DNA of 64,000 nt, taken from the NCBI GenBank assembly GCA_015065285.1, contig SVQP01000003.1:1-64000 (forward strand), in the 5' to 3' direction. The notes under the pieces were generated by a model. It saw only the letters and a program-made list of their open reading frames with translations, made no database searches and was not told where the DNA came from. A program made the translations under genes and the position numbers. This DNA comes from Oscillospiraceae bacterium (GTDB taxonomy: Bacteria > Bacillota > Clostridia > Oscillospirales > CAG-272). The first letter of the stretch is position 1; each line of letters opens with the position of its first letter. Below, piece after piece: positions 38,600 through 48,286 of this stretch.

Positions 38600-39799
38600 T
38601 TAATCAAAGTAGCCTGTGTATTCCACCTTCAGCGTGCTGTTGGGGAACAGGTAATGATGCAGATCCACAAAATAGGATTCCGTCATGCTGGCAATATAGT
38701 CCACCACGATCTGATTGGGCTCCGCGCTTTCATAGGGGCGGGAGCGCTTGTAATGGACCTTGTTGAGGTAGTTGATGTGGTGCGTGTAGATGGGGGCATT
38801 CTTGTTGCCCGCGCGCAGATCATCCAGGCATTGCCCGTAGATCTCTGCCATCATGGGCTTGGCGGTGTGCTCCAGATTTGCACGGGGAGCGGCATAGTTG
38901 TAGATCATGCGATAGTTGGCAGCCTTGGAATCCACCAGCGCCTTGAAATGACGCTTGTCCAGCCCGATGTAAGGCTTTGCGTAGCTGTTTTCGATGATGT
39001 TGACCACCAGATTGTTGATGATCTCTGCGTTGATCGAGCCAATATCCTCATTGAAAAAGGCGGATTCGGGGGTCAGCCCCGCGCGGTCGGCATCCTGTCT
39101 GTCCTTGCCAAGATAGGCAATGATGTCCGAGATGCGCACCACGATTGCTTCCAGCGATCCGGGGAGAATGGTGTTGGCATAACCGGGCTCTGTGTAGCAG
39201 CGCTCGATCATGCGATCAAATTCCTCAAAGCTGTCAATTGGCTGCGGCTCGTACTGCATCATCTCCACCTCACCGTTGTGGGTGGCAATGCCATGCAACG
39301 TTTGCAGGCTGATATTATAGGGGAACATTTCATCCAGCACGCGAACGGAGTGCACGTTGTGGAAGAAAAAGCGCCCGGTGTGCTGATGGTACAACTCGCA
39401 AAGATAAGCTTCGCCCGAATGCGCAAAGGGCGGGTGACCGATATCGTGCCCAAGCGCGATCGCCTCGATCAGATCAAGGTTGAGCCCCAGTGCAGCTCCA
39501 ATGGTGCGCGCAATGCGGGAAACCAGCTGCACGTGCAGGCTGCGACGGGTGATGTCGTCGTTTTTGATCAGCGAGAACACCTGTGTTTTGCCGGTATAGC
39601 GGTTATAAAAGGGGCAGTGCAGGATCTTATCAATATCGTGTACAAAGGGCGGGCGCCAGACGCTTGCGCTGTCCGAAGAGACGCATTTTCTGCGAATGAC
39701 GCTGCTGTTTTCATATCCAATTCGCAGAGTGCTACCCTCAAGCCTGTCCTGCACAATATTGGCAGCCACAGCAGGGGAAAGGGTTTCGTATTTCGGCAT
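38600..39799 (-). CDS. dGTPase-like HD-domain triphosphohydrolase
   Basis: PPFVHDIDKILHCPFYNRYTGKTQVFS, LGHDIGHPPFAHSGEAYL. Confidence 0.85.
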   Translation of the reverse strand: MPKYETLSPAVAANIVQDRLEGSTLRIGYENSSVIRRKCVSSDSASVWRPPFVHDIDKILHCPFYNRYTGKTQVFSLIKNDDITRRSLHVQLVSRIARTIGAALGLNLDLIEAIALGHDIGHPPFAHSGEAYLCELYHQHTGRFFFHNVHSVRVLDEMFPYNISLQTLHGIATHNGEVEMMQYEPQPIDSFEEFDRMIERCYTEPGYANTILPGSLEAIVVRISDIIAYLGKDRQDADRAGLTPESAFFNEDIGSINAEIINNLVVNIIENSYAKPYIGLDKRHFKALVDSKAANYRMIYNYAAPRANLEHTAKPMMAEIYGQCLDDLRAGNKNAPIYTHHINYLNKVHYKRSRPYESAEPNQIVVDYIASMTESYFVDLHHYLFPNSTLKVEYTGYFD

Positions 39800-39963
39800 A
39801 TATACCTCGTAAATCTATCTGAAAATTTTGAGTGTGCTTAACATATCATTATACTATAAAAAGGTGCAAATTGCAAACGTTTTTGAGAAAGAAATTGATG
39901 GAAAACGCATTCTTGTAGATTCTCACAAAATAAAGCCTTTCGTTTTGTAAAAAAGGCAAAAGA

Positions 39964-39993
39964 AAGCCTCTGCCAAATTTTTGGCAGAGGCTT
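39964..39993 (-). terminator. Intrinsic terminator of 5'-nucleotidase gene
   Basis: AAGCCTCTGCCAA-ATTT-TTGGCAGAGGCTT; minus-strand T-rich tail. Confidence 0.7.
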
Positions 39994-39996
39994 GTA

Positions 39997-41475
39997 TCAG
40001 TTGCTCCAACCGCCGCTTTGCATGAAATCTGCAACAAGGTCGCGTGCAAAGGTGGTCTGATCGTAGGTGTCTACCACCGTGATGCGGTTGGGCGCGTAGG
40101 ATGCGCTGTACGTATCCGTGATAATGTAATAGGTCGCATTCGGATCAATGCCGCCCTTGACGCTGTTTCCGTATGCGCTATAGGTAATGAAATAATTGGA
40201 ATTATTGGTGTTAATGAATTTCTTTTGCAGATCCGAGCCCTTGATGCTGCCAAGCACGATCTGATTATCAAAGGGCAACAGCATTTGCAGGTCGCTGTAG
40301 CGAACCTCGCCTGCGGCAAGGTCGTAAGGGGATCTTGTGGAGATAAATCCACCGCCAAGCACCAGATCGTATTGCGAGCCCCAGTGCTGCTGACCAAGTG
40401 CCAGATAAAGATCTGCAACCTTTTGCTTGATCTCGCCCGAGGAGCGCTTGCGTGCGTTGTTACCAAGCACCACGTCACCCATTTGCAGCTGCTCGGCATA
40501 TTTTTGCTCAAGCCCGTCTATAATGGTATCTCCCGTGTATTTGTTGTAAACCTTGGTGGGAATCTGCTGGGCAGTAATCACAGCCGTTCCGGTGATCTCG
40601 TTGATCAGGACCTGCGCATGGGTAATGCCGTCGTTGTCGCCGCCGCCTTGCACGTGGTATACACCGTAAGAATCTATGTTAACATAGCTTTTGTGCGTAT
40701 GCCCCTCGAACACCACGTCCACGTAGCCGTCCGAAAGCTCGTAATCATAATCACTGCCACCTGCGTGGATCGAATACACGATCAGATCCGCGCCCTGCGC
40801 ACGAAGCGCTTGGGATTCATCCTTGACAAGCTCGGTCAGCGCGTCGTCCAAGACAAAGTACACGTCCTCGACCTTGTCCGAGGAAATCGAGGAATAGCAG
40901 TCACCAATCGCACCGATGATGCCGACCTGAATCTTGCCAAGATCTACCATCACCGAGCCCTGACAATAGTCAACCCGTTGATTGGTGCTTTTCTCATAAA
41001 CGTTTATGGCAAGGAAAGGGAACTCGGCAAGCTCCAGATTATCGTATATTGCCTCTTCACCCCAGTCGAATTCATGGTTGCCAAGCGTCATGGAAACAAA
41101 GTCCATCTCGTTCATCCAGTCCGTCACGATCAAGCCCTTGGTCAGACCGGATTCGGAGCTGCCTTGCCACATGTCGCCCGAGGAAAGCAGGATGGTATTG
41201 GGGTTTTGCTTGCGCTGCAGGCGCATATAGCTGTTGAATTCGTCCATGCCGGGCTGGCTGTCGGTATCAAAGATCTTGCCGTGCAGGTCGTTGACGGCAA
41301 ACAGATCCACCTCTACCAGTACCGAGACGGTGCAGGTATCGCATTTTCCGTTGTCATCTGCGTCGGTATGCACGCAGGAGCTCTCGGTAGGGGGCTGAGG
41401 CGCTATGGTCGTGCAGGCGCCAAGGCACAGAATCAGCACAAGCAGCAGCGCCAAAAGAGAAAGAGAACGTTTCAT
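39997..41475 (-). CDS. 5'-nucleotidase / metallophosphoesterase lipoprotein (UshA-like)
   Basis: Lipobox LCLGAC; LFAVNDLHGKIF, LLSSGDMWQGS, TLGNHEFDWG, DVVFEGHTH. Confidence 0.88.
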   Translation of the reverse strand: MKRSLSLLALLLVLILCLGACTTIAPQPPTESSCVHTDADDNGKCDTCTVSVLVEVDLFAVNDLHGKIFDTDSQPGMDEFNSYMRLQRKQNPNTILLSSGDMWQGSSESGLTKGLIVTDWMNEMDFVSMTLGNHEFDWGEEAIYDNLELAEFPFLAINVYEKSTNQRVDYCQGSVMVDLGKIQVGIIGAIGDCYSSISSDKVEDVYFVLDDALTELVKDESQALRAQGADLIVYSIHAGGSDYDYELSDGYVDVVFEGHTHKSYVNIDSYGVYHVQGGGDNDGITHAQVLINEITGTAVITAQQIPTKVYNKYTGDTIIDGLEQKYAEQLQMGDVVLGNNARKRSSGEIKQKVADLYLALGQQHWGSQYDLVLGGGFISTRSPYDLAAGEVRYSDLQMLLPFDNQIVLGSIKGSDLQKKFINTNNSNYFITYSAYGNSVKGGIDPNATYYIITDTYSASYAPNRITVVDTYDQTTFARDLVADFMQSGGWSN

Positions 41476-41531
41476 AAAACCTCCGGGAATATCACATACT
41501 ACGATTATAGCATACAATCGACAAAAAGTAA

Positions 41532-41554
41532 AGGGGTTGCGCAAGGCAACCCCT
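41532..41554 (-). terminator. Intrinsic terminator of HD-GYP gene
   Basis: AGGGGTTGC-GCAAG-GCAACCCCT. Confidence 0.6.
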
Positions 41555-41559
41555 ATTTG

Positions 41560-43683
41560 TTATTTGAGCTTTGAAAGGGATGCGTGGAAGCAATCCAGAA
41601 TCTTGGGGGAGAAGGCACCGCACTCCCCGTTATCGATCATAGCAACCGCCTGCTCGGGCGTGTATGCCTTTTTGTAATAGCGGTCGTTGGTCAGTGCATC
41701 GTAAACGTCAACGATTGAAACGATCTGTGCCCAGATCGGGATTTGCTCACCGCACAGCGCGTCGGGATATCCCTTGCCGTCGTATCGCTCGTGGTGATAG
41801 CGGCAAATGTCGTAGCAGTAGCGGTAGAAGTGGTCTGTGCTCTCGTATTTGCCAAGCATTTCGCAGCCGTAAATGGTGTGCTTTTTCATCTCGGCAAATT
41901 CCTCGTCGGTCAGGCGACCGGGCTTGAGCAGGATATGGTCCGGAATGGCGATCTTGCCAATATCGTGCAATGCGGCAGCGGTTGCAATACGGTCCGCTTC
42001 ACTGGGATCAATGCCGTATTCGGGGTATTTTTCCATCAGCGCATCCAGAATGGAGCGTGTCAGCGAGGTCACACGCTGCACGTGGTCTCCCGTTTCCATG
42101 CTGCGGTATTCAACCGCGGAGGTCAGCACGCGTACGATAAACGAGTTCATCTGGTCGTTTCTCTGGGTTTCCTCCAGCAGCTCCATGCTCTTGATTTTGT
42201 CGGTATTATCCTGCACGAACAGCATCAAAAGACGATCGCCCTCGTATTCCATGGCACGAATTGTGGTGACAAACCAACCGTATTCGTCCTTGCCGTCGAT
42301 CAAGCCCTTGTAGCCGTAAGAGATTTCCTCAGTAAGGTTCGAGCTGTTAACAGCTCGCCGGCATGCTCCGAGAACCTCTTCTCGGAATTCGGGTGCCACG
42401 GTTGCCGAAAAGGCTTCCAGATGTGATTCGATATTGCCACCGCTTGGCTGCTTGACGATGTTACCGTCCTCAAATTGCATATAATAAACGGTGTCCTTGG
42501 TGACGTTGACCTGCATGATGCGTGTATAGGCACCTGTAGCTGCCTTGGTGAACAGATTGCGGAAGTAATCCGAGCGGGAGATCAGCATCTGCTCCTGATT
42601 GACGTCCATAAAGCAGATAATCGCCTCCAGCGCACAGCCCTGTTCGTTTTGCGCGGTCATAATCACGAACATACGGTTCCACTTGACAGTATCCCCGTAC
42701 AGATGACGGTAGGTGACGTAGTAGTAGGGATGCTCTGCGTTGAGCTTTTCATTGATATAATCAATGTCGCAAGCCTCGCGCATTTCCTCTCGGTCATCGG
42801 GATGCACGTATTGCTTGATATAGCCCTTCATCGCCTTTGTGTAAGGTCGCTTGGAGGGCGCCTTTTGCTCGCGATAATCGGGGGAGTGGCGAATGCTGTT
42901 GGCAATGCTGATGCGCTCAAGCGATTCCTCGCGCAAATCGACGCAATAGGAGCTCAAAAACAGCTTACCAAAGCCCTGCAGCTGCGCGTAGATCGAGATC
43001 TGTCCGCGCTCGTATGTGTTGATAAAAAAGAAAGCGTGAATGGCGGCAATGGTCATGGCGATGTTTACAAACGGAACCTCGGGAACCAGTGCCTGAATGG
43101 GGGAGAGCGAAAGAATCAGGAAGGAGTACATGGTGATGGAAAGGTATCTGTTTCTCTCCACCGCATTTTTTTGCATAATGGTTTTGGCGATGGCGCGCGC
43201 ACCGATCAAGCCAAGGTACAGCAGTGCGATGATCAGGTGTACTGCATATAAAGGACCGCGTGCGTGAATGCCGGTTACGGGGTCGATGGTGAATACCCAG
43301 CCCGTCCAGATCGAAGCAAATGCCAGCGCGGTGTTGATCAGGGCGGGGGAAAGGGTCAGGAAGAGGAAGATGGTCTCCTTTTTCTTGTTGCCCGGCTCGC
43401 GCAGCAAATGATCGGAATATAAGTAGCAGCAGTAAGCCGCCAGCCCGGTCATGGCATAATAAAGAATTGCCAATACGTAGTCAACCGCAATGGGCAGCAC
43501 GATGACGTTGTCCTCACAAAGCACCCATAAAAGGTCTACTGTGATCAAAAGAATGCTGGACAGCAGCACCATGGAAAAGCGACGGCGCTTTTGCGTCTGG
43601 CGGATCTCGCCAAGGGTGAGAACGTAGATTGCGACGGTCAATGCAAGAGTAACGCTGGAAATGCTCCAATACATAAATTGCAT
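41560..43683 (-). CDS. Membrane HD-GYP domain protein with N-terminal multi-TM region
   Basis: AAALHDIGKIAIPDHILLKPGRLTDEEFAEMKKHTIYGCEML ... HHERYDGKGYPDALCGEQIP. Confidence 0.87.
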   Translation of the reverse strand: MQFMYWSISSVTLALTVAIYVLTLGEIRQTQKRRRFSMVLLSSILLITVDLLWVLCEDNVIVLPIAVDYVLAILYYAMTGLAAYCCYLYSDHLLREPGNKKKETIFLFLTLSPALINTALAFASIWTGWVFTIDPVTGIHARGPLYAVHLIIALLYLGLIGARAIAKTIMQKNAVERNRYLSITMYSFLILSLSPIQALVPEVPFVNIAMTIAAIHAFFFINTYERGQISIYAQLQGFGKLFLSSYCVDLREESLERISIANSIRHSPDYREQKAPSKRPYTKAMKGYIKQYVHPDDREEMREACDIDYINEKLNAEHPYYYVTYRHLYGDTVKWNRMFVIMTAQNEQGCALEAIICFMDVNQEQMLISRSDYFRNLFTKAATGAYTRIMQVNVTKDTVYYMQFEDGNIVKQPSGGNIESHLEAFSATVAPEFREEVLGACRRAVNSSNLTEEISYGYKGLIDGKDEYGWFVTTIRAMEYEGDRLLMLFVQDNTDKIKSMELLEETQRNDQMNSFIVRVLTSAVEYRSMETGDHVQRVTSLTRSILDALMEKYPEYGIDPSEADRIATAAALHDIGKIAIPDHILLKPGRLTDEEFAEMKKHTIYGCEMLGKYESTDHFYRYCYDICRYHHERYDGKGYPDALCGEQIPIWAQIVSIVDVYDALTNDRYYKKAYTPEQAVAMIDNGECGAFSPKILDCFHASLSKLK

Positions 43684-43767
43684 GTCATGCCTCCTGTGTA
43701 CTTGTCATACAGAATCATTCTAACACAGTTTTTTGCGTTTTTCAATGGCTTTGCGCAAAGAATTAAA

Positions 43768-43803
43768 AAAAGCCGCATTTTGCCCGGGCAAAATGCGGCT
43801 TTT
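43768..43803 (-). terminator. Terminator of serC-serA operon
   Basis: AAAAGCCGCATTTTGCCC/GGGCAAAATGCGGCTTTT perfect 18-bp arms. Confidence 0.8.
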
Positions 43804-43807
43804 GGAA

Positions 43808-44956
43808 TCAGATGCAACGAACGCGCAACACGCCGTCCATGCTATCCATTTCGCAAGGACACATGCTGCCGCTGATGTCAAACATAGTGTAAGCATATTC
43901 GCCCTTGGACTTGCTTGCCATGTTTTCAATGTTATGACCCTTGGCAGAGATGGCAGCCGAAAGGGTTGCGATGACGTTGGGGATATTCTTGTGCAGTACG
44001 CAAACGCGGCTCTCGCCTGTGCGAGGCATGGAGAGGGCGGGGAAGTTGACGCTGTTGACGATATTGCCGTTTTCCAGGTAGTCCGCCAGCTGCTCTGCCG
44101 CCATGACGGCACAGTTATCCTCGCTCTCCTCGGTAGAAGCACCCAGGTGAGGGATGGTGACCGCCCCCTTGATGCCAATCAACTCGGGGGTGGGGAAATC
44201 GGTGACGTAGGCGGAAAGCTTGCCGGATTCCAGCGCAGCAATCACGTCTGCGGCAACCACCAGATCGGCACGCGCCAGATTGATGATCTTGGCGCCGTCC
44301 TTCATGGTTGCAAGTGAGGCGGCATTCACCATGCCCTTGGTATCCTTAGTAGCGGGCACGTGCAAGGTGAGATAATCGGAGCAGGCGAACAGCTCGTCAA
44401 ACGAAGCCGCCTTGACAATGCGGGGGTCCAGATGCCAAGCGGCATCAACAGACAAAAAGGGATCGCAGCCTACAACGTTCATGCCAAGCGAGAGCGCTGT
44501 GTTGGCAACCATGCCGCCAATTGCACCAAGTCCAACCACGCCAAGCGTTTTGCCGCGCAGTTCGGTGCCTGCAAAGGCGGATTTGCCCTTTTCCACTGCC
44601 TTTGCAACATCGGTTGCGGGATCCAACGATTGCGCCCAAGAGATACCGCCCACGATATTTCTTGCCGCCAGAAGCAAAGCGCATACGGTCAGCTCCTTAA
44701 CACCGTTGGCATTGGCACCGGGGGTGTTGAACACCACAATGCCCGCATCCGCACATTTTTCAAGCGGAATGTTGTTCACGCCCGCACCTGCGCGCGCAAC
44801 GGCAAGCAGGGAATCGGGCAGTGCCATGTCGTGCATGACAGCGGAGCGGACCATGATACCGTCCGGGGCGTCCATGCTTTCGGCTACGTGATAATCGGCA
44901 GGCAGCTTGGAAAGACCTACCTTGGCAATCTTATTGAGCAGTTGAATGTTCTTCAT
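43808..44956 (-). CDS. serA: D-3-phosphoglycerate dehydrogenase-like with ACT domain
   Basis: LGVVGLGAIGGMVANTALSLGMNVVGCDPF, LARADLVVAADVIAALESGKLSAYVTDFP, C-terminal ACT-like region; adjacent to serC. Confidence 0.92.
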   Translation of the reverse strand: MKNIQLLNKIAKVGLSKLPADYHVAESMDAPDGIMVRSAVMHDMALPDSLLAVARAGAGVNNIPLEKCADAGIVVFNTPGANANGVKELTVCALLLAARNIVGGISWAQSLDPATDVAKAVEKGKSAFAGTELRGKTLGVVGLGAIGGMVANTALSLGMNVVGCDPFLSVDAAWHLDPRIVKAASFDELFACSDYLTLHVPATKDTKGMVNAASLATMKDGAKIINLARADLVVAADVIAALESGKLSAYVTDFPTPELIGIKGAVTIPHLGASTEESEDNCAVMAAEQLADYLENGNIVNSVNFPALSMPRTGESRVCVLHKNIPNVIATLSAAISAKGHNIENMASKSKGEYAYTMFDISGSMCPCEMDSMDGVLRVRCI

Positions 44957-44971
44957 AAGGTGACTCCTGTG

Positions 44972-46063
44972 TTATGCTTTGGGATTTTCGGCTTCGAATT
45001 TCTTCATAAAGGCAATCAGGTCAACAATGCCTTCTACGGGCATGGCATTGTAGATGGAAGCGCGCATGCCGCCAACCGAGCGGTGACCCTTGAGGTTCTT
45101 AAAGCCTGCCTTGGCAGCCTCGGATGCAAATTTCTTATCCAGCTCCTCGTTGCCCGTTTTGAAGGTAACGTTCATGATCGAGCGGTACGCGGGCTGCGCG
45201 TGTGTGATATAGTAATCGGTGGAGTCCAGATAATCGTACAGCATGCCTGCCTTTTGGTAGTTGATCTTGGCAATCCCTTCAAGTCCGCCAATCTCAAGCA
45301 GGTATTCGTATACAAGCCCTGCCATGTAGATGGCGTAGCAGGGAGGGGTGTTGTACATGGAATCGTTTTCTGCCATCACCTTCCACTCCAGCATTGTGGG
45401 AATGCCGGGCAGCGCCTGATCCAGCAGATCTTCGCGTACAATGACCACGGTCAAGCCTGCGGGTGCCATGTTCTTCTGTGCGCCTGCATAGATCACACCA
45501 AACTTGGAAACGTCCACCGGCTCGGAGAGAATGCAGGAGGACATATCGGCAACCAGCGGCACGTCGCCCGTGTCGGGCACCTCGGGGAATTTGGTGCCAA
45601 AGATGGTGTTGTTATAGCAAACGTGCACGTATGCCGCATCGGGGCGTACGTCGTCCTTGGAAAATGCGGGAATATAGGAGAAGGTATCGGGCTTGGAGGA
45701 GGCAATGCACTTGGCATCAAATCCCATGCGCAAGGCTTCCTTATATGCCTTTTCGGAGAACTGACCGGATACTACGTAGTCTGCCTTTTTGCTCTTGCCC
45801 ATCAGGTTGAGCGGAACCGATGCAAACTGGGTAGAAGCACCGCCCTGCAAAAAGAGCACCTTATAGTTCTCGGGGATCTGCATCAGCGTGCGAAGATCAG
45901 CCTGTGCCTTTGCAATGATCTGCATATAATCCGCGGAGCGGTGACTCATTTCCATGACGGACATGCCGCTCTGTCCATAGCAAAGCAGCTCTGACTGTGC
46001 CTTTTCAAGCACGGGAAGGGGAAGCATGGAAGGGCCTGCAGAAAAATTGTATACTCTGTTCAT
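44972..46063 (-). CDS. serC: Phosphoserine aminotransferase
   Basis: YNFSAGPSMLPLPVLEKAQSELL, LFLQGGASTQFASVPLNL, YAGAQKNMAPAGLTVVIV. Confidence 0.96.
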   Translation of the reverse strand: MNRVYNFSAGPSMLPLPVLEKAQSELLCYGQSGMSVMEMSHRSADYMQIIAKAQADLRTLMQIPENYKVLFLQGGASTQFASVPLNLMGKSKKADYVVSGQFSEKAYKEALRMGFDAKCIASSKPDTFSYIPAFSKDDVRPDAAYVHVCYNNTIFGTKFPEVPDTGDVPLVADMSSCILSEPVDVSKFGVIYAGAQKNMAPAGLTVVIVREDLLDQALPGIPTMLEWKVMAENDSMYNTPPCYAIYMAGLVYEYLLEIGGLEGIAKINYQKAGMLYDYLDSTDYYITHAQPAYRSIMNVTFKTGNEELDKKFASEAAKAGFKNLKGHRSVGGMRASIYNAMPVEGIVDLIAFMKKFEAENPKA

Positions 46064-46097
46064 AACGAGTACCTCCGAACTTTAACAAGATAAAGCC

Positions 46098-46126
46098 ATT
46101 GTATCACTAAATGAAAGTTATGTCAA
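46098..46126 (-). promoter_or_regulatory. SigmaA-type promoter of serC-serA
   Basis: Minus strand TTGACA (46126-46121), 17 bp, TACAAT (46103-46098). Confidence 0.7.
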
Positions 46127-46145
46127 TAGCAAATTGCAAAAAAAT

Positions 46146-46177
46146 AAAAATCTCTTCGAAAATACGAAGAGATTTTT
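46146..46177 (-). terminator. Intrinsic terminator
   Basis: AAAAATCTCTTCG-AAAATA-CGAAGAGATTTTT. Confidence 0.75.
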
Positions 46178-46209
46178 GAATATTATGCAAGATTCTGCGA
46201 AAAATTCCT

Positions 46210-46839
46210 TCATTTTTCTTCCTTGACGCAAATCAGGTCGTTTGCGTAGGGCAAAGAGAGAATCCACTCGCAAAGCACGTGCCATTCCGCCAGCTTATGG
46301 TTGCGGCGCGCGTAGTACATATTGATCAGATTTTCATAGTTGAGTGTGACCGTGCGCATCTGATTATAAGAGGAGGGAAGCATCTGAATCATGTTGTGCC
46401 AGGACTGCTTGTCATTCTTATCTGCAAGGAATTTCTGACGCTCGGATTCAAGGTATGCGATGACGCCGTCCAGCACGGCAAGGCCGCCCTCGTCCATACG
46501 GTCGCAGGAAAAATCGTCGCGCGTAAACTCCTTTGCGTGGATCTTGTGCATGGTGGAGGTAGAGTTTGCGGTGGTGCCGACCTTATACGTATCGAATTCC
46601 TTCCACCAGTACAAAGGAGCGGTAATATCCACCGTCACAAAGATCTGGCGCAGGAACTTGCGGTGGTCACTGCCTGCGTGAGCCAGGCGCTTTGCCAGGT
46701 CAAGGTCGTTGGGACCCAGCACGTAGTTTCCGTTCTCATCATAGTAGCTGTCCATACGGTTCCAGCTGTTCATGGGGTTGCGCGCGCCGCGGATCGCGCC
46801 TTCAAAATTCATAACCGCGCTTCTTTCTGTTTTGAGCAT
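46210..46839 (-). CDS. Conserved hypothetical protein (possible ThyX-like fold)
   Basis: HAGSDHRKFLRQIFVTVDITAPLYWWKEFDTYKVGTTANSTSTMHKI; strong SD GAAAGGGG before ATG. Confidence 0.7.
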   Translation of the reverse strand: MLKTERSAVMNFEGAIRGARNPMNSWNRMDSYYDENGNYVLGPNDLDLAKRLAHAGSDHRKFLRQIFVTVDITAPLYWWKEFDTYKVGTTANSTSTMHKIHAKEFTRDDFSCDRMDEGGLAVLDGVIAYLESERQKFLADKNDKQSWHNMIQMLPSSYNQMRTVTLNYENLINMYYARRNHKLAEWHVLCEWILSLPYANDLICVKEEK

Positions 46840-46911
46840 AGAGTACCCCTTTCAAAGTCATACATATTCTGGAATTATTATAACATAGCCGACAGAATTC
46901 GTCAATAGGAC

Positions 46912-48270
46912 TCAGCGCCTGCGCGTATATTTTCCGCGTCTTGGGCGCAGGGAAAGCCCTGAGTATACGTAAAGGAAATAACCGCCCAGCAAAAGAATGG
47001 CGCATATCACCGTGGCAATAAAGGCGCGGCTGGTTACGTAATCCGAAAGCAGGGAAATGCCGTGCATGATGGGATTGCGCGCATGGTCCTCGAGAATCAC
47101 CGCATCCACGCTGCCAAGCAGCGTATCTTGGTAGTAAACCGAGATCACACCTACCACCTGACCTGCACTGACAGGCGCATCCAGGGAGGTCTGATTCAAG
47201 TGACAGCGCACGTCAAGGTCAGCATCCGAAGCCGCACGCGGCAGGTAAACGGTCAGCGCATCCTTGGCGCAAACGTCTATCTCCATTCCAAAGTGCCCGG
47301 TGTTCTCTACGGGAATGGTTATGGTGGGCTGCCCCTTTTGCAGCACTTGCCTTGTGGCAAAGCCGTTGCATGCCCAGTTGACCAGCTCGTTGGCATATTT
47401 GTAGGAATACACGACGTAGTATTCGCTGCCGTCATCCTGCGTGACCATATCGTCATCTGCGCCCATAACCAGGCACAGATAGCGATCCCCGTCGCGCTCT
47501 GCGACTGTGACCGTGCACCAGCCGCCCTCATCGGTGCTGCCGGCATTCATGCCCCGGCAGGCAGCGTTGAAATAGCCAATGCCGTAGTAGGTGGAGATCA
47601 GGCTATTGCGGTTGTGCAGCGTGCGCTCGGGGGAGCGGTTGGTGGGGGGCATAACGTATTTGACCGCCGAGCTGATTTCCATGTAAAGAGAATTTTTTGC
47701 AGCAGCCAGCGCAATTTTGGCTGTGTCAGCTGCGGTGGTGACCATGGCATCGTCATGCAAGCCTGTGGGGTTGGTATAAATGGTTTGCGAAGCCTCAAGC
47801 AGAGCAGCCTGCTCGTTCATTTTTTCCACTAACGCCTCGGTGCTGCCGAACAGTGAGTGAGCAAGCACTGCAATGGCGTCGTTATATCCTGCGCAAATGC
47901 CTGCATACAGCATATCCTTGATCGTGACGATCTCACCTGCCTCCAAGCCCATCACTCTGCCGTCAATACCGTCCAGCATTTGCGAGGTGATGGTGATCTG
48001 ACGGTCAAGCTGACCGTCCGCCAGCTTGCAGGCAAGGTAGCCTGACATGATTTTGACGGTCGAGGCAGGGAAGCGCACGGTTTCTGTGTTTTTGTCCAGC
48101 ATAACCGTTTCGCTGTTGATATGGTACACGTACACCGAGGCAGCCCTTGAGGTATCGGGTGGCGGTACAAGCGAGACCACGTCGGAGTGATTGGCAAATA
48201 CGGGCAGCGCGCACGTCAATAGCAAAAGGATACAAAAAAAGAGGGAGACGGCTTTTTTCAAAAACATCAT
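46912..48270 (-). CDS. dacF: D-alanyl-D-alanine carboxypeptidase (DacF/PBP5-like)
   Basis: Signal peptide; SXXK ASTVKIMSGYL, SGYND-type AGYNDAIAVLA. Confidence 0.88.
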   Translation of the reverse strand: MMFLKKAVSLFFCILLLLTCALPVFANHSDVVSLVPPPDTSRAASVYVYHINSETVMLDKNTETVRFPASTVKIMSGYLACKLADGQLDRQITITSQMLDGIDGRVMGLEAGEIVTIKDMLYAGICAGYNDAIAVLAHSLFGSTEALVEKMNEQAALLEASQTIYTNPTGLHDDAMVTTAADTAKIALAAAKNSLYMEISSAVKYVMPPTNRSPERTLHNRNSLISTYYGIGYFNAACRGMNAGSTDEGGWCTVTVAERDGDRYLCLVMGADDDMVTQDDGSEYYVVYSYKYANELVNWACNGFATRQVLQKGQPTITIPVENTGHFGMEIDVCAKDALTVYLPRAASDADLDVRCHLNQTSLDAPVSAGQVVGVISVYYQDTLLGSVDAVILEDHARNPIMHGISLLSDYVTSRAFIATVICAILLLGGYFLYVYSGLSLRPRRGKYTRRR

Positions 48271-48286
48271 CTCCTCTCCTAAAATT

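Noticed and set aside
44360-45994. 544-aa plus-strand ORF opposite serA/serC
   Set aside because: Spans two clear minus-strand genes and lacks motifs.
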